25,610 bases of DNA, from NCBI GenBank assembly GCA_001792895.1, contig MARA01000126.1, positions 1-25,610 on the forward strand. The letters run 5' to 3'. The stretch comes from Lentinus brumalis (lineage: Eukaryota; Basidiomycota; Agaricomycetes; Polyporales; Polyporaceae). A program made the translations under genes and the position numbers. Shown here piece after piece: positions 1 to 11,581 of the stretch; the stretch's first letter is position 1; every line of letters begins with the position of its first letter. The notes below the pieces were generated by a model. It was not told where the DNA came from. It did no database searches and was given only the letters and a program-made list of their open reading frames with translations.

Positions 1-1276
1 CCCGCCACCACGCCGGCCATCACGAGGTCCTGCAGACATCGCAGGCTCCCCGAGCTGACAGATCGCGACGGCGGTGCAACAGGACACCGTCGAACGTCGG
101 TACCCTCCCCTATCTCTTCCTCATGTCGCAACTAATCAACCCTTTACCTTCAGATCCGGCAGGTTTCGTGCTGCGCCCGCGCATGATGTCCGTAACTACA
201 CCTGTCAGTCTCACCGCTCTATGTCCCTTACATTTTATTGCAGCGTCCGGTGTACCCATCACGTTCACAGCCGCAGCACTCATCATGCGCTCGCTTCTTG
301 GGCGAAATAGTCGCTGTCAAGCTCAGCAATACTCTCCACGAGGTACGCTGCCTCCACAGTTACGCCTCCGGTGCCGCTTGTGCTCACCCTGTTCACAACT
401 GCAGCCAATCGCCGAGCTCTCACTCTTGTACACCGCCAGGACCTCGACACTGAGGTCCTCGCGCCCTCCACCGTCGACAACGGCACAGCCGTCGCAATCC
501 ACGGCCAGTACCAGGTCGTCCGCAGCTCCAGCAAGATCCATGTGTACGCAGCCCAGATCACTGAGATCGTACAGGTCGTCCGCCTCGATCTTGCCCTTTT
601 CGGCATGCCCTACATTGCCACTGGCACGCTGTGGCTCCGGGAGGATGTCTCTGTCGATGTTGACCACACATCTTCAGCGTCAAGCATGTAAGTTCCCGCA
701 CGCTTCTCCTCGCAGCTCGCCTCACTCTCTGACTCCTTGTCCTTCCAGGAACAAATGGTCAGCATATGTCGTCGCTCCTGTCGCCGTCAAAACCTCCTCG
801 CCCTCGAGGAGGACGTGCTCAGGTTCTGCGAGCTTTGCCGGAAGTGGTACCACATCGGCTGCGTGCCGCGTCTGCAGACCGTTGCCCACTACCGCACGCA
901 GAACAACCCGTCTCTGCCCGCCTGGGTCACCTGGACACCCCCCGCCAACGCAGAGCGTACTACGGGGCCCGATTTGGCGCCCCTTGTCACGCTGCCGATC
1001 CAACGCAACTACCCCGACCTCTTTCCTGCTCGCTCCGTCTCATTTGAGATGTTGCTCGGCCAAGTCCGGCAGGACATCCTCAACCCCCACTGGACATATC
1101 CAACCACCGCCGATGACCAGGTCATATACATCCAAGCCCTCGTCCGACGGTTTACGGTTCCCGAGGAGCCGCTCGCTCGGTGGCACGCGCTCGACGACTT
1201 CATTAAGCTCATGAAGGTTCCTTTGACAGACCGATATCTCTACCGATGTCCCCGTAGCTCCGAGCATTTCATGTAG
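1..1276 (+). pseudogene. BAH/split-PHD family gene 1, degenerate, 5' end outside or unresolved
   Basis: This is a paralogue of the four minus-strand genes to its right. Homologous exons are at 154-187 (34-nt microexon, donor GTCCGT), 244-342, 405-687 and 749-1276 (stop TAG). The last exon encodes a PHD-like finger, with C-x3-C near ICRRSC, then FCELCRKWYHIGC, the family block AWVTWTPP and LVTLPIQRNY, and the terminal YRCPRSSEHFM. The BAH-like exon keeps HRQDLDTE, QYQVV and LWLREDV. Breaks: exon 3 is 99 nt where the paralogues have 97, so family-like peptide (HSRSTHH, then EIVAVKL) lies in two frames and one frame meets a stop. Exon 4 changes frame near 437, and its end does not join exon 5 in phase. 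Exon 1 was not resolved in bases 1-100. The introns keep branch sites such as CTAAT at 131. Decay is more likely than an unusual gene, but sequencing errors could mimic it. A recently disabled or mis-assembled copy is the main alternative. Confidence 0.72.
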
Positions 1277-1335
1277 TTTTGTTTGTAATATATGTTCGAC
1301 AAGCATGTAGAAGGCAGTATAATTCGTGATTGCGT

Positions 1336-2190
1336 CGTCTCGCAGCGGTCGACCGCTCTGAACGCATTCCGACGCGAATACACGACGTTTGTCTCTGAGC
1401 GGACGGCCGCTCAGACCAACTACTCGTCTCGCAGCGGTCGCCCTCCGAACAGATTCGGACGCGAATACACGGACGTTTGTCTCTGAGCGGACGGCCGCTC
1501 AGACCTACTACTCGTCTCGCAGCGGTCGCCCGCTCCGAACAGATTCGGACGCGAATACACGGACGTTTGTCTCTGAGCGGACGGCCGCTCAGACCTACTA
1601 CTCGTCTCGCAGCGGTCGCCCGCTCCGAACAGATTCGGACGCGAATACACGGACGTTTGTCTCTGAGCGGACGGCCGCTCAGACCTACTACTCGTCTCGC
1701 AGCGGTCGCCCGCTCCGAACAGATTCGGACGCGAATACACGGACGTTTGTCTCTGAGCGGACGGCCGCTCAGACCTACTACTCGTCTCGCAGCGGTCGCC
1801 CGCTCCGAACAGATTCGGACGCGAATACACGGACGTTTGTCTCTGAGCGGACGGCCGCTCAGACCTACTACTCGTCTCGCAGCGGTCGCCCGCTCTGAAG
1901 AGATTCGGACGCGAATACACGGACGTTTGTCTCTGTGAGCGGACGGCCGCTCAGACCTCCTACTCGTCTCGCAGCGGTCGCCCGCTCTTAACAGAATCGG
2001 ACGCGAATATACAGACGTTTGTCTGTGAGCGGACGGCCGCTCAGATCTCCTACTCGTCTCGCAGCGGTCGCCCGCTCTTAACAGACTCGGACGCGAATAC
2101 ACAAAGATTCGCCTCTAGCTGAACGCCTCCCCATGTGGTTACGACCCGTCTCCCAGCGGCCGCCCGCTCTCCACGCATTCCGTCGCGGCT
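1336..2190. repeat. Minisatellite array A, 90-bp period, palindrome-bearing
   Basis: About nine tandem units separate the 3' ends of genes 1 and 2, which converge on it. The block GGACGTTTGT recurs at 1471, 1561, 1651, 1741, 1831 and 1921, an exact 90-bp period. Central units are nearly identical and edge units diverge. Each unit has two dyads: GAGCGGACGGCCGCTC and AGCGGTCGCCCGCT. Because 90 is divisible by three, long open frames run through the array in several frames on both strands, including one of 277 codons on the minus strand. I regard these as artefacts of the period. Confidence 0.95.
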
Positions 2191-2270
2191 ATAACGTTTC
2201 ATACCCTGGCCCAATTGCCAACTAGTACATTGCAATCCATACCTACCTGAACTCTATACTACCCGAGCTA

Positions 2271-3585
2271 TTAGATGACGTGGTCGGGATGACGGGGGCA
2301 CTGGTACAGCATCTTCTCACCAAGGTTCACCTGCGTCAGGTACTCGATGAACCGGTCGATGTGCGGACTGCGGACGTCCGGACGCAGTAGTGTCGGCACC
2401 AGCAGGGAGTCCACGAAGGCTCGGTATGCTCGTTCGCTGGGCGGAATGGCGAAGCCCGGCCGCTTCGCCGCATCCCGCAACTTGCTGAGAAACAGCTCCG
2501 CCGTCAATATGTGGTGGGGCGATACCTCAGGATAGCATCTCCGGATCGGTGTCGTGATCAGCCCCAGGAAGTGTCGGTACACCTGCGGGGGAACCGGTTC
2601 CTCTGTGTCCCACAATACCCATGCCGGAAAGTCCGTGTACGGCTCCTTCGCGTGTTCCTCGCGATAGAACTCCACCGTATTCCGCTGCTCCAAGCAGCTC
2701 TCGTGGAACCACTGCCGGCAGTCCTCGCACCACCGGACAACGTCGTCCGCGGCAGAGTACGCCCGCATCTTCGTGCATTGCGCCGCACAGAACGGCGCCA
2801 CCGCCTGCTCAGACACATCTGCGTCAGCACGCTGTAGCCTTAACGACATCTGAACGCGAGCACACGTTCTAACTCACCTTCGCAGCACGTAGCATTTTCG
2901 TCTTCTTGTTGAGCGATATAACCTCTATCTCCACGTCCGCGCGGTACCACCGCGTATGTGCCAGGACCAGCGGGAACGAAATCTTGGTCGCCTCGAGCAA
3001 CGGTACGTGCTCAAGCCCGATGACTTGCGTCACATGAATGTGTTCGCTGTCCGTGGCGAGCACGCACTGGTGCAATCCTGAATCGCTGCCTTCGTTTCCG
3101 TTCGGCACGAGCTCCCCGCCAGGTTTGACACGTCGAGATCGTCGCGCACGTAGAATGGCCGCACTTTGAGAAACGGCTGACAGTACATCCACCGTCAGCA
3201 TCACGGACGTCCCTTCTCATTCCGTACTCACCTCGCGGAGCCGCCGAAGTACGAGGGGTTGCTCCACCAGGGCGTAGAACACGATTGCGTGGTCCGTCTG
3301 CGGATGTCGCCCTTGCTTGCACAACACCCTGCAGCATTCGATGTCAGTAATCGCCCATCATCTCCCCGCTTACTCCCTCAGCACGCACACCATGTCTTTT
3401 GTGATTTCGAATCCAGCAGGGTCTGGATAATCGGTCAGTGTGCACCCATGCACGGACGGTCAGGAAAACTTGCGTTGTACCGATGGCACTTCCTCCGCCG
3501 TGCGGACCTTCTCCGGGACCCTCGTTATCGACGGCACAGTCGTCTCGAAGTGGCGGCCATAGTCTGCGAGCGTCGGAGGAGGCAT
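2271..3585 (-). pseudogene. BAH/split-PHD family gene 2, probably frameshifted
   Basis: Exons on the minus strand are 2271-2804, 2878-3176, 3232-3328 (97 nt), 3389-3422 (34-nt microexon, donor GTGCGT) and a possible first exon ending near 3481 with ATG at 3585. The last exon encodes PFCAAQC, then RWCEDCRQWFHESC, the family blocks AWVLWDTE and LITTPIRRCY, and the terminal YQCPRHPDHVI. The BAH-like exon has FYVRDDLDVSNLA, then HQCVLATDSEHIHV and RWYRADV. Exon 4 is 299 nt instead of 300-303, and those two parts lie in different frames, so a small indel sits near 3100. Exon 1 also has no donor in the required phase (phase 1 in the intact paralogues). Introns of 55-73 nt carry CTGAC branch sites. 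The gene converges on gene 1. I read it as a degenerate copy, but it retains every zinc ligand, so sequence error should be excluded. Confidence 0.75.
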
Positions 3586-3849
3586 GGTAGTCGAGGTGGA
3601 CGTTCGTACTAGAGCGAGACGATGCGGAGATAGAACAACCTACGCGGACCTTACTCGTCGCGTCCTTGCGGGATCCGATAAGGTTTCACGTGCATTCCAT
3701 CGCGATAAGAACACCGGGTTTCTCAGCCCCCATTGAGGCACGCTCTGCACTCGCCTGAGCCGCCGTTTGTGTCAGTACAGTCGTACGGCGTACCAAGTGA
3801 TTGCACGGCTCTGCTGTGCTGAATAAGTACCTTACACCCCCGGCAGCTA

Positions 3850-4640
3850 AGCGGGCGGTCGTTAACAATACGGGAGCGATGCACTCTCGCGAGCGGTCGG
3901 CCGCTGACTGCGTATCATCTCTGGTGCCCGTACCCTTCACCGGACACTCAACACGCGTCCGGCGCCGTGTCGCGAGCGGCGGGAGATACCTGACCGACGT
4001 ACGTTCGTGGGCGGCCGACCGCTCAGAACATACCGTCGAAGGCGTAGGCGAAGTATCACGCTGCTCTGTTTACCCGTCCTGCAGTCCGTCGCAAGCAGCG
4101 GGAGATACGGGAGCGATGCACTCTCGCGAGCGGTCGGCCGCTCACTGCGTATCATCTCTGGTGCCCGTACCCTTCACCGGACACTCAACACGCGTCCTGC
4201 GCCGTGTCGCAAGTGGCGGGAGATACCTGACCGACATACGTTCGTGGGCGGGCGACCGCTCAGAACGTACCGTCGAAGGCGTAGGCCCAGTATCACGCTG
4301 ATCTGTTTACCCGTCCTGCGGTGCGTCGCAAGCAGCGGGAGATACGGGACCAATGTGCTCTCGCGAGCGGTCGGCCGCTCACTGCGTATCATCTATGGTG
4401 CCCGTACCCTTCACCGGACACTCAACACGCGTCCGGCGCCGCGTCGCGAGCGGCGGGAGATACCTGACCGACATACGTTCGTGGGCGGGACCGCTCAGAA
4501 CATACCGTCGTAGGCTTAGGCGCAGTATCACGCTGCTCTGTTTACCCGTCCTGCCGTGCGTCGCAAGCAGCGGGAGATACGGGACCAATGTGCTCTCGCG
4601 AGCGGCCGGCCGCTCAGAGTAGCATCGAAGAAGCAGGCGT
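3850..4640. repeat. Tandem array B, about 237-bp higher-order unit
   Basis: This lies just upstream of gene 2. Full palindromes begin at 3891, 4128, 4365 and 4600. Each unit contains a second dyad near its midpoint (for example near 4009), so the underlying spacing is about 117-120 bp. Each half also carries the motif GTCGCRAGCRGCGGGAGATA before the next dyad. The last unit has a 2-nt deletion inside a dyad (GGGCGGGACCGCTC). Open frames through it are by-products of the period. Confidence 0.93.
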
Positions 4641-5080
4641 AGTACCATTTTGTGGTGCACTTCTCCTGACATCCGCGCCTTGCCCGAGCGACTGACCGCT
4701 CCGCGGGTTCGTGCGTCTCATGCCCGAATGAACCATGACTGGCGCATATGTGGCCCTGTACATCCGTGCATCTACGTGCTAAGCGCCCGCCCGTACGGAA
4801 CATTCTCAATGCACGTAACACTCTCTTCAGAGACCAGGTATGCGAGCCTGAGGGAGCAAGCAGGTTCTCGTACTCAAGAGTGGGACACTGCAGCACGACT
4901 GCAAGTCATGGTTGGCAAGTGCTTAGATTCTGCATATCATTTTGTATCTGATGCACAGGCTTGACAGGCAAATCAGGAGCTGCCATGCCATAAACAAGGA
5001 GCCTGTTTAAAGGACCGCCCTGAGGGCTCGACTTGTGCTTGACCTATCCTCGAGCCGACCCCTCCCCCACTTGAAAGCTG
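4641..5080. other. Intergenic, no supported gene
   Basis: There is one diverged dyad (GAGCGACTGACCGCTC near 4685). The rest is unique sequence with only short open frames that lack domain features or credible splice structure. I see nothing else here. Confidence 0.6.
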
Positions 5081-6050
5081 TTATGCCTCCAAGTCACCAA
5101 CTCTCTGACTTCACTGCTCTCGTTTGTCTTACATGTGTTGCTATTGTCTATTATCTCCACACCTGACCGCTTTTCTACCTAACCTATAAGTTTCCGCCTG
5201 ACTCCGGTTTCTGACCACCTTTATGGTCGTGCTTAGATCTCGGGCCTGATCTCGTGTTACACCACCAACTAGGACTCCCAGCTCAATCTATTCTGTTCAC
5301 TCTTCTCTCATAGTCCGATCGCTGTTACATCCCGTGCCTCCAAGACACCAACTCCCATTCAGACCTCCATCGGACTCCAGAACTTCAGTTCGTCTTACAA
5401 GTGTTTCTATTGTCAACCACCTTTCTGCATTCTACTTGCTTACTTTGTCCCGGAATCTGGTCTTACTGCTCCTGCTTGTACCCGCCTGTGTTTTCTTTTT
5501 CTGCCTGACTCTGACTCCACTTGTATCCATCCCCATGCTGACCTCGATTGTATCCGCCTCCAGTCCACAGTTACTGTACTTTGTATTGGCCGATCACTAG
5601 CTTCCACCTGACTATGGTTCCTGACCTCCTTTAGTTATGTCTTCGCTACTCCTCTCCGGCCTCTCGGACTTTACAGTCTTTACTATATAAGCTTTTGTGT
5701 AGCCACACTGAGACCTCAGTTCCGACCGGAATTCTGACCTCTGACTCCGACTTCTGCTTGACTCTTTCCCTCTGGCTTGATTACTCTTCTGCTTGGTATT
5801 AACTCTTGCTTATCTTCTTATGCATTGCTTGCTCTGGTATAAACTCTGCATCTCTTGTCTGTCCTGCTCTGGTATCCGGATCTCTTGTCTGTCCTAAATT
5901 GGAGACCTTCGTGGATCCCCAAGCCATTGTTCAATAGCTTTGCCCCAAAGTCCTCATCTCCGTGCGCATCCTTCTGGACTTCGTAACTCTGGACTTCATC
6001 CGAACCTCATCTCAGCACGCACAGATTTAACAGGATGGCTATCATTGGTT
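5080..6050. mobile_element. Probable LTR-retrotransposon LTR debris, nested or duplicated
   Basis: Two related pyrimidine-rich segments start with TGTTAT (about 5082) and TGTTAC (about 5322). They share GCCTCCAAG, CACCAACTC, TCGTYTTACA and CTATTGTC in the same order. A TATA-like ACTATATAAGC follows at about 5682, then CT-rich sequence with repeats of TCTTGTCTGTCC. This is typical of a fungal LTR with its own promoter. I see no polyprotein, primer-binding site or matching second LTR. Low-complexity unique DNA is the alternative. Confidence 0.4.
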
Positions 6051-6100
6051 CCCGGTGGGGTACAAGATGAAAACGGGACACAGAAAGCATTACACAGGGC

Positions 6101-6613
6101 TCATGATCCTAAGAAAACATGCGAGCATGAGTGGGGACGACAACAAGGTAGCGCATGAGAACACAAGACTTTAAAATGAGGACTACGCATGTATACAATC
6201 AGTAGACACAGTGAATAAAGGTCTTTGGGATGGTCTGAGCTGCACAGGACCAGGATCAGACAGACTGCACCTCCATACGACTGGTGCTGTGGTGATACGC
6301 CGACTATAGGATCTATAGTTCGGCAAAGGCGACAGCATTGGCGAATTGAGATCTGGCGGTGTTGGCGACGCAGGACTTGTTTGATCCTCCTCGGAAGTCC
6401 CGTCGAGAGGCCTTCACCACCGCTAACCGCTCCAGCAAAGAGCAGAACACGCTGGCGGAGTTGAGGATAGCAGCGAGGAAAGAGGGCATATTCGGGGGCC
6501 GGGCAGTGCCAACTGGCAGTACCGAGGCTCAATAGCGGTACAGGGTCTGGTATGATGTCCCGTGATGTCGAAGGAAGTCTGAGCTGTCGCTCAAAGACTT
6601 GTGATAGAAGCAT
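6101..6613 (-). CDS. Unrecognised 170-codon open frame, doubtful
   Basis: This is a single uninterrupted frame with an ATG and moderate Cys, Arg and Leu content. I recognise no domain. It lies between LTR-like debris and array C, has no paralogue in the window, and shows no clear promoter. It may be a chance frame or transposon remnant. It is listed only because the DNA is not repetitive here. Confidence 0.15.
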   Translation of the reverse strand: MLLSQVFERQLRLPSTSRDIIPDPVPLLSLGTASWHCPAPEYALFPRCYPQLRQRVLLFAGAVSGGEGLSTGLPRRIKQVLRRQHRQISIRQCCRLCRTIDPIVGVSPQHQSYGGAVCLILVLCSSDHPKDLYSLCLLIVYMRSPHFKVLCSHALPCCRPHSCSHVFLGS

Positions 6614-6789
6614 TGCTGTTTAAACCAGGTAACACTTTCATCCACTTCATGCCCATCGCGATAACATGAAGAACGGGCTGGAGTGGCCGGAACTCCATGG
6701 GCGCCTACGAGGTTTGCATGGGATATGTGGGCGGGCGTACCTGCCGGTCCCTCGCATTTGATTATAAACTTGTCAACCTACGGAAGAAT

Positions 6790-7545
6790 CGGCATTGTTC
6801 GCGACGAGTCATCTGTCTGAAGCAACGCATTGAGGCGAGGATGTCGCCCACCGTCGCCGGGGCATCGCTCGAGCGGTCGACCGCTCATCCGTCTGCAGCA
6901 ATGGATTCCGGCGAGGGAGTCCCCAGTCGTCGCCGGAGCATCGGGCGAGCGGTCGACCGCTCGCGACGGACGCTGTCGCTGTTGTCGAGCGGTCGCCCGC
7001 TCCCGACGACTCATCCGTCTGAAGCAATGCGATGGTGCGAGGATGTCGCCCGCCGTCGCCGGAGCATCTCTCGAGCGGTCGACCGCTCGATACGAGTCAT
7101 CCGTCTGAAGCAATGGATTCCGGCGAGGGAGTCCCCAGCCGTCGCCGAAGCATCCGGCGAGCGGTCGACCGCTCGCGACGGACGCTGTCGCTGTTGTCGA
7201 GCGGTCGCCCGCTCCCGACGACTCATCCGTCTGAAGCAATGCGATGGTGCGAGGATGTCGCCCGCCGTCGCCGGAGCCTCTCTCGAGCGGTTGACCGCTC
7301 GATACGAGTCATCCGTCTGAAGCAATGGATTCCGGCGAGGGAGTCCCCAGCCGTCGCCGAAGCATCGGGCGAGCGGTCGACCGCTCGCGACAGACGCTGT
7401 CGCTGTTGTCGAGCGGTCGCCCGCTCCCGACGACTCATCCGTCTGAAGCAATGCGATGGTGCGAGGATGTCGCCCGCCTTCGCCGGAGCACCGCTCGAGC
7501 GGTCTACCGCTCGCGACGGACACACCGCCCGCGAGACGAGTGACA
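6790..7545. repeat. Tandem array C, 212-bp period, three dyads per unit
   Basis: This lies downstream of gene 3. ATGGATTCCGGCGAGG recurs at 6901, 7113 and 7325 (212 bp apart). Each unit holds perfect GAGCGGTCGACCGCTC dyads and a GAGCGGTCGCCCGCTC variant. Two related sub-units begin with TCATCCGTCTGAAGCAATG. Some dyads have mutated centres or arms (GCGGTTGACCGC near 7286, GCGGTCTACCGC near 7500). Long open frames across it reflect the repeats. Confidence 0.94.
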
Positions 7546-7670
7546 TGCGGCACTCAAAGGCGTTCAGCACAGGACGTGTCGAGCTGCATATTTTTTGGAG
7601 GCGCAAGAAAGTTACATCTCATCTCATTGTATACTAAAGTACAACAGGACGCAAGGACAAGAACGGTTGA

Positions 7671-9049
7671 CTAGATATAGTGCGTGTCATCGAAAGGGCA
7701 AAGATAAACCTTACGCTCGGACAAGGGGTTATTGGTCGCTACGTTGAGGTAGCTCATCGCTGCAGTCAACGTGTCGTCGTCTCCGGGGGGGACGACGCAC
7801 CCTGCGAGCCGGTCCTCTAGGTGATTGGACCAACTGGGTTCCGCGAACGAGAACGCATATCTCCCTGCAACCAGGTCATTGCGAAGGGAGATCAGAAATG
7901 ATTCCAATGATACCGCCCACTGCGGACTCCCGGGGAGAGTGCCGTCGTTATTGCCGCGTTCGATCGGCAAGGTTATCATGCTCACAGCCTCGCCGACCGT
8001 TGTGTGGTCGACCAGCGCAGGGTTACACTGCGGGCCGGGCCAGGTGATCCAAGAGGGCAACTTGAATCCGTTGTCGCCTGAGCGAAGGCCTTGGACAGTC
8101 CCGAGGGGCGTGCCGAGACACTGAGTATGGAACCAGTGTGCGCACTCTGGACAGAAACGGGCCGTCTCTCTCTCCGGGAGATAGAGCCCTTGTTTTGCAC
8201 AGTCTCCGTGACAGAAGCGGCGCGAGACCTATGTAGAGCGATGAAGTTGGTCATCTCCTTGTGCGGGATGGCGCGGGCTCACCTGAATAGCGACAGGCTC
8301 GTCGGAGAGAGGTTTCTCGTTCGCCGTGTTGACGGCAATGTCTTCGCGGAGCCAGAACTGAGTAGGGTCAACGAAGGGGAAGTTGGCGGCGTCGAGAGTC
8401 ATGCGTGCGACGTGAATGACTTCGAGAATATCGGTGGAGTAGCAGCGAACCATCGCATTGCTGCGAATCAACTGCTTTTTGCCTGTGAGGGCAGCAGCGT
8501 CCCCCGCGGCGTGCTCCGTATACTGTACGCCTAGTGACAGGTCCCGTGCAGTATAGAGGACGCGGAGCACAACATAGTATACCTACGGCACAGAGGACAC
8601 TACAGTTAGCGACGATGAGTCTCACTGCGCGCGAGATGAGGACGTACGTCGTGATCTTCTGCGTCCTGGTTTATCTCATCGACCTCTCCTATCCAGGACA
8701 TGAGGGTTCCTATCGTCTGTGAGCGTCGCAATAGGATGCGAAGGCTGTGAAATGTGAGTATCACGCTGTGAGTGACGCGCGGATGGAGGCTACCATTGTC
8801 CCTGCCGCACGGAAACCTGGGCCCCGCATGATGCTGCCAGAAAATGCTGAGGATGCGTGGGATGCGGAACAGTATTCGCAATGACTCACCTTGAACGTTG
8901 ATCTCGTCGACCCGGTGCCCATGGAGGCGTTGTTGAACCGCGCGACGCTCTGCGTCGCTTTTCACCCTTGCGCGTCGATGCGCGTCAGTGGCGATGCGCA
9001 GGTTGGTATTGTATGTGCGAACACGCTTGGGTGCGCCGGAGCTCTTCAT
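7671..9049 (-). CDS. BAH/split-PHD protein, family gene 3, intact, 384 aa
   Basis: Five exons on the minus strand, 8890-9049, 8794-8833, 8648-8744, 8283-8582 and 7671-8228, join in phase to 1155 nt. Introns are 49-65 nt with GTGAGT, GTAGCC, GTACGT and GTGAGC donors and branch sites CTCAC and CTAAC. The N-terminus is a charged helix. Residues about 68-199 form a BAH-like domain (LRVLYTARDLSL, then DILEVIHVARMTL, then FWLREDI). The last exon begins with RRFCHGDC, then RFCPECAHWFHTQC, giving C-x3-C, C-x2-C and H-x2-C ligands. It continues with LPSWITWPGP and MITLPIERGN and ends YLCPFDDTHYI. The likely role is a nuclear chromatin reader, by analogy with BAH-PHD proteins such as Neurospora EPR-1. 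That role is inference. Exon 2 is 40 nt here against 34 in the relatives, with phase preserved. This is the most diverged of the intact copies. Confidence 0.8.
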
Positions 9050-9399
9050 GATGCGCGCGGGCTCTGCGTTGGGGTCGTTCCAGATGAGTTCGATGGACGC
9101 GAAGAGCGGCGGCGGCGGGGCGGGAGTCCCGTGGAAATTTTGAGCGAAGCTCGGGCGAGATGTCAGCCACTCAGGTCCGCTGCGCGCTCATGAAAGACAA
9201 TCTCGATCGCGGTAGGCCGGACGGGAGCTATTCGCTAGCCGTGCACGAACCCGCGAGCCCAGACAAGAGGAGGTACATTCCTGCGGACAACATGTGAGTA
9301 GTCATAAGGGAGTGCAAGTGCGGTGTCTGCCCGCAGAGTATGTCCAATGGCTGATCGCGAGCAGACGGAGATGGAGATGGAATACTGAACCACGTTCGC

Positions 9400-9727
9400 G
9401 AGCGGTCGGCCGCTCAGAACGTCGCCTCGCACGCGTAGATGAGGTATCCGGGTGCGCATCGCATGCGGCAAGTAGTGCATTGCGAGCAACAGATTCTACA
9501 CGACTCCGGGCTCGCGAGGGGTTAGGATGCGGTTACATTCAGGACGCGGCCACCCGCACATAGGACACCGATGCAGATTGGCGAGCGGCCGGCCGCTCAA
9601 AACCTAGGCATGGAGGCGTCGGTCCAAGATCTGGGTACTCTCCGCACGCGTGCAGCGGCACGTAGAGAGAACATCGAGATACGGCGAGAGATGCGACGCA
9701 TGTACGATCGCGAGCGGTCGCCCGCTC
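9400..9727. repeat. Three dispersed dyads upstream of gene 3
   Basis: Dyads lie at 9400-9415 (GAGCGGTCGGCCGCTC), 9593-9608 (GAGCGGCCGGCCGCTC, a perfect palindrome) and 9712-9727 (GAGCGGTCGCCCGCTC). The sequence after the first (CAGAACGT) matches that in arrays B and D. The rest of 9050-9913 shows no gene. The first dyad is about 350 bp upstream of the gene 3 start. Confidence 0.85.
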
Positions 9728-9913
9728 GACAACATACCTGGCGAGTCTGGCACATCGGGCCGGCTTTATACACATGTCAGAGCGACTTCATTGTTTTGAC
9801 TCAATTCATTGGACGACGTGCGAGCGGGTACATGGGCTTGAGCAGATACAACTATGGAACTTGAACGCAAACTACATTTGATAGCGTACCTGTACACAGG
9901 GAAGCCGAGCGAC

Positions 9914-11326
9914 TCAGAGAACGTGATGGTCGCGGCGGGGGCACTGGTAGATGGCCCGCTCGCTCATCGGGATGTGCGCCAGCCAATGGATGGCGGCGGT
10001 GGCCTCGCGGAGACTTGGCTCGTGGTTCTCAAGCAGGTTCGACTTCAGGACATTCTGCAGCATGAGTTCGGCCTCGCCGGGGGAGGCCGGGGCCTGGAAG
10101 CGGTGGGACCGCACGGCCTGGCGTAGGGCGATGGTGAACGTCTGGAGCGAAAAAAGCGGGTGCGCGCCGGGGGGTCCCGCGAGGTACCCGCGCTGAATCG
10201 GCAACGTGACGAGGCTCTCGAGGTAGTTGGCGACGTGCGGCGGGGTGTTCGCGGGGGCCCTCCACATGATCCAACTGGGAGGTTCGGAGCCTGGGGCGTA
10301 CGTCGCCGCGCGGATGCTGGCGACGGTACCGACCTGCCGCATGCAGCGGATGTGGTACCACCGCGGGCAGTGGGTACAGTAGCGGAGCTGCTGCTCTTCC
10401 GGGTAGTACAACCTCCCGGAGACGCAGCGGTCGCTGCTGCAGCACGCGAGGCCTTGCTGCAAAGTGAAAACCGGTCAGTGCTATCAATCAAGCACGGATG
10501 TCGGGAGTTACTCACCTTGTCGATGGCGAAAAGAATGGATCCTTGCACCTTCGGGCCCTGGGCAACGCAGACATCTTCGCGAATCCATCGCGCGTTGTGG
10601 GTGAGGATGGGGAGAGTGGTGCCATCGAGGGTGACGCGTGCGACGTCCGTCAGTGGGGCGATAATGTTCTCGATGAAGATGATATCATCGTAGTCTCCGA
10701 GGACGACCTGGTGCCTGCCCTGGACCAGGGGAATGGTGTTCGGGTTCCGCGAGCTGAGAGCGAGGTACGGCGTGTCGAGGTCCTCTCGCGAGTATAACGC
10801 CCGCACTTTGACGAGGGCCTGATGCGCCCGATTTATTAGCAATCGAAACGCAGGGTGGGATCGAACTGAGGCTCACCTTGCGATAGAATCTGCTCTCGAG
10901 GACCTCCGTGACCATCGCGTCGTAGTTGACGACATGGAGCGTGCGCGAGTGCCTAGCACCCCGCACACGGACCCTGGAAATTCGGGGCGTAAGCTCACAT
11001 TGCCCGCGCTCGAGAACTACGCAGAGGAACGCACAGCGTTCCGACCTCAAGCACGTATCCATGCGCGTCTGTCGCGGTTAGGTGTGAGCGCTGTCATGTA
11101 AACACCAGCGCGGCGGCGACGTACGTGTGTGGGGCACGGGGGCGCGCACCGCGTTCTGCTTCATCTTTGCAGAGACCTCGTCCCGGACACCGACGTGTTC
11201 GTCCAATTTGGCGTCGATTTCGCGCTGCTCTTCCTCGGGATCGTAATCGGCAGGGTAAGAGACCGAGCTGGATGCGCGCGAAGCAGGCACGCGGATGGTG
11301 AGGGGACTGTTCGAGGATCGGGACAT
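9914..11326 (-). CDS. BAH/split-PHD protein, family gene 4, intact, 392 aa
   Basis: Exons on the minus strand are 11125-11326, 11035-11068 (34 nt), 10877-10973 (97 nt), 10516-10818 (303 nt) and 9914-10456 (543 nt). They total 1179 nt, with every junction in phase. The start is chosen at 11326 because its context is CGCGCCACCATGTCC and it aligns with gene 5. Residues 1-67 are Ser-rich, then acidic (DPEEEQREIDAKLDE). The BAH-like domain spans about 80-212, with VKVRALYSREDLDT, QVVLGDYDDIIFIENI and RWIREDV near 188-194. The PHD-like finger has C217/C218, C223, C239, C242, H247 and C250 (YCTHCPRWYHIRC). The family block SWIMWRAP and LVTLPIQRGY follows. The protein ends YQCPRRDHHVL, whose C384 and H389/H390 are candidates for the missing last ligand pair. 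It is closest to gene 5, and the pair probably arose by recent tandem duplication. DNA- or histone-directed nuclear function is inferred. Confidence 0.88.
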
Positions 11327-11418
11327 GGTGGCGCGGGAGGACTTGAGATGCAACGACCGAGTCGCGAGTGAGAGGAGAAAGAGACGAGAGTCGGAGGAGG
11401 CAGCACTGCGCCCACGCA

Positions 11419-11424
11419 TTTATA
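11419..11424 (-). promoter_or_regulatory. TATA box of gene 4
   Basis: TATAAA on the minus strand lies about 95 bp upstream of the chosen ATG. It is embedded in GGCGCCAGTCTATAAATGCG-like sequence that aligns with the gene 5 promoter at the same distance, which supports both the promoter and the start codon. Confidence 0.7.
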
Positions 11425-11581
11425 GACTGGCGCTCCCCCTGGAAGGCCCGAGGGGACCCAGCAAGGTAGTCTTCACTTGGCTTCGTGAACCCAATCGACT
11501 ATACTAGGGATATACTCGTCACACTGTCGCTGGAAGGGAATTCCCGTGCCTTGCTGTGCATTCCCAGATACACGGCACTCC

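Noticed and set aside
123..1214. A 363-codon plus-strand frame over gene 1
   Set aside because: It crosses exons and introns of gene 1 in a frame without the BAH or zinc-finger motifs, and is Ser/Arg/Pro-rich as expected for a shadow frame.
1269..2102. A 277-codon open frame on the minus strand and similar ones on the plus strand
   Set aside because: They run entirely through the 90-bp array. The period is divisible by three, so several frames stay open at once.
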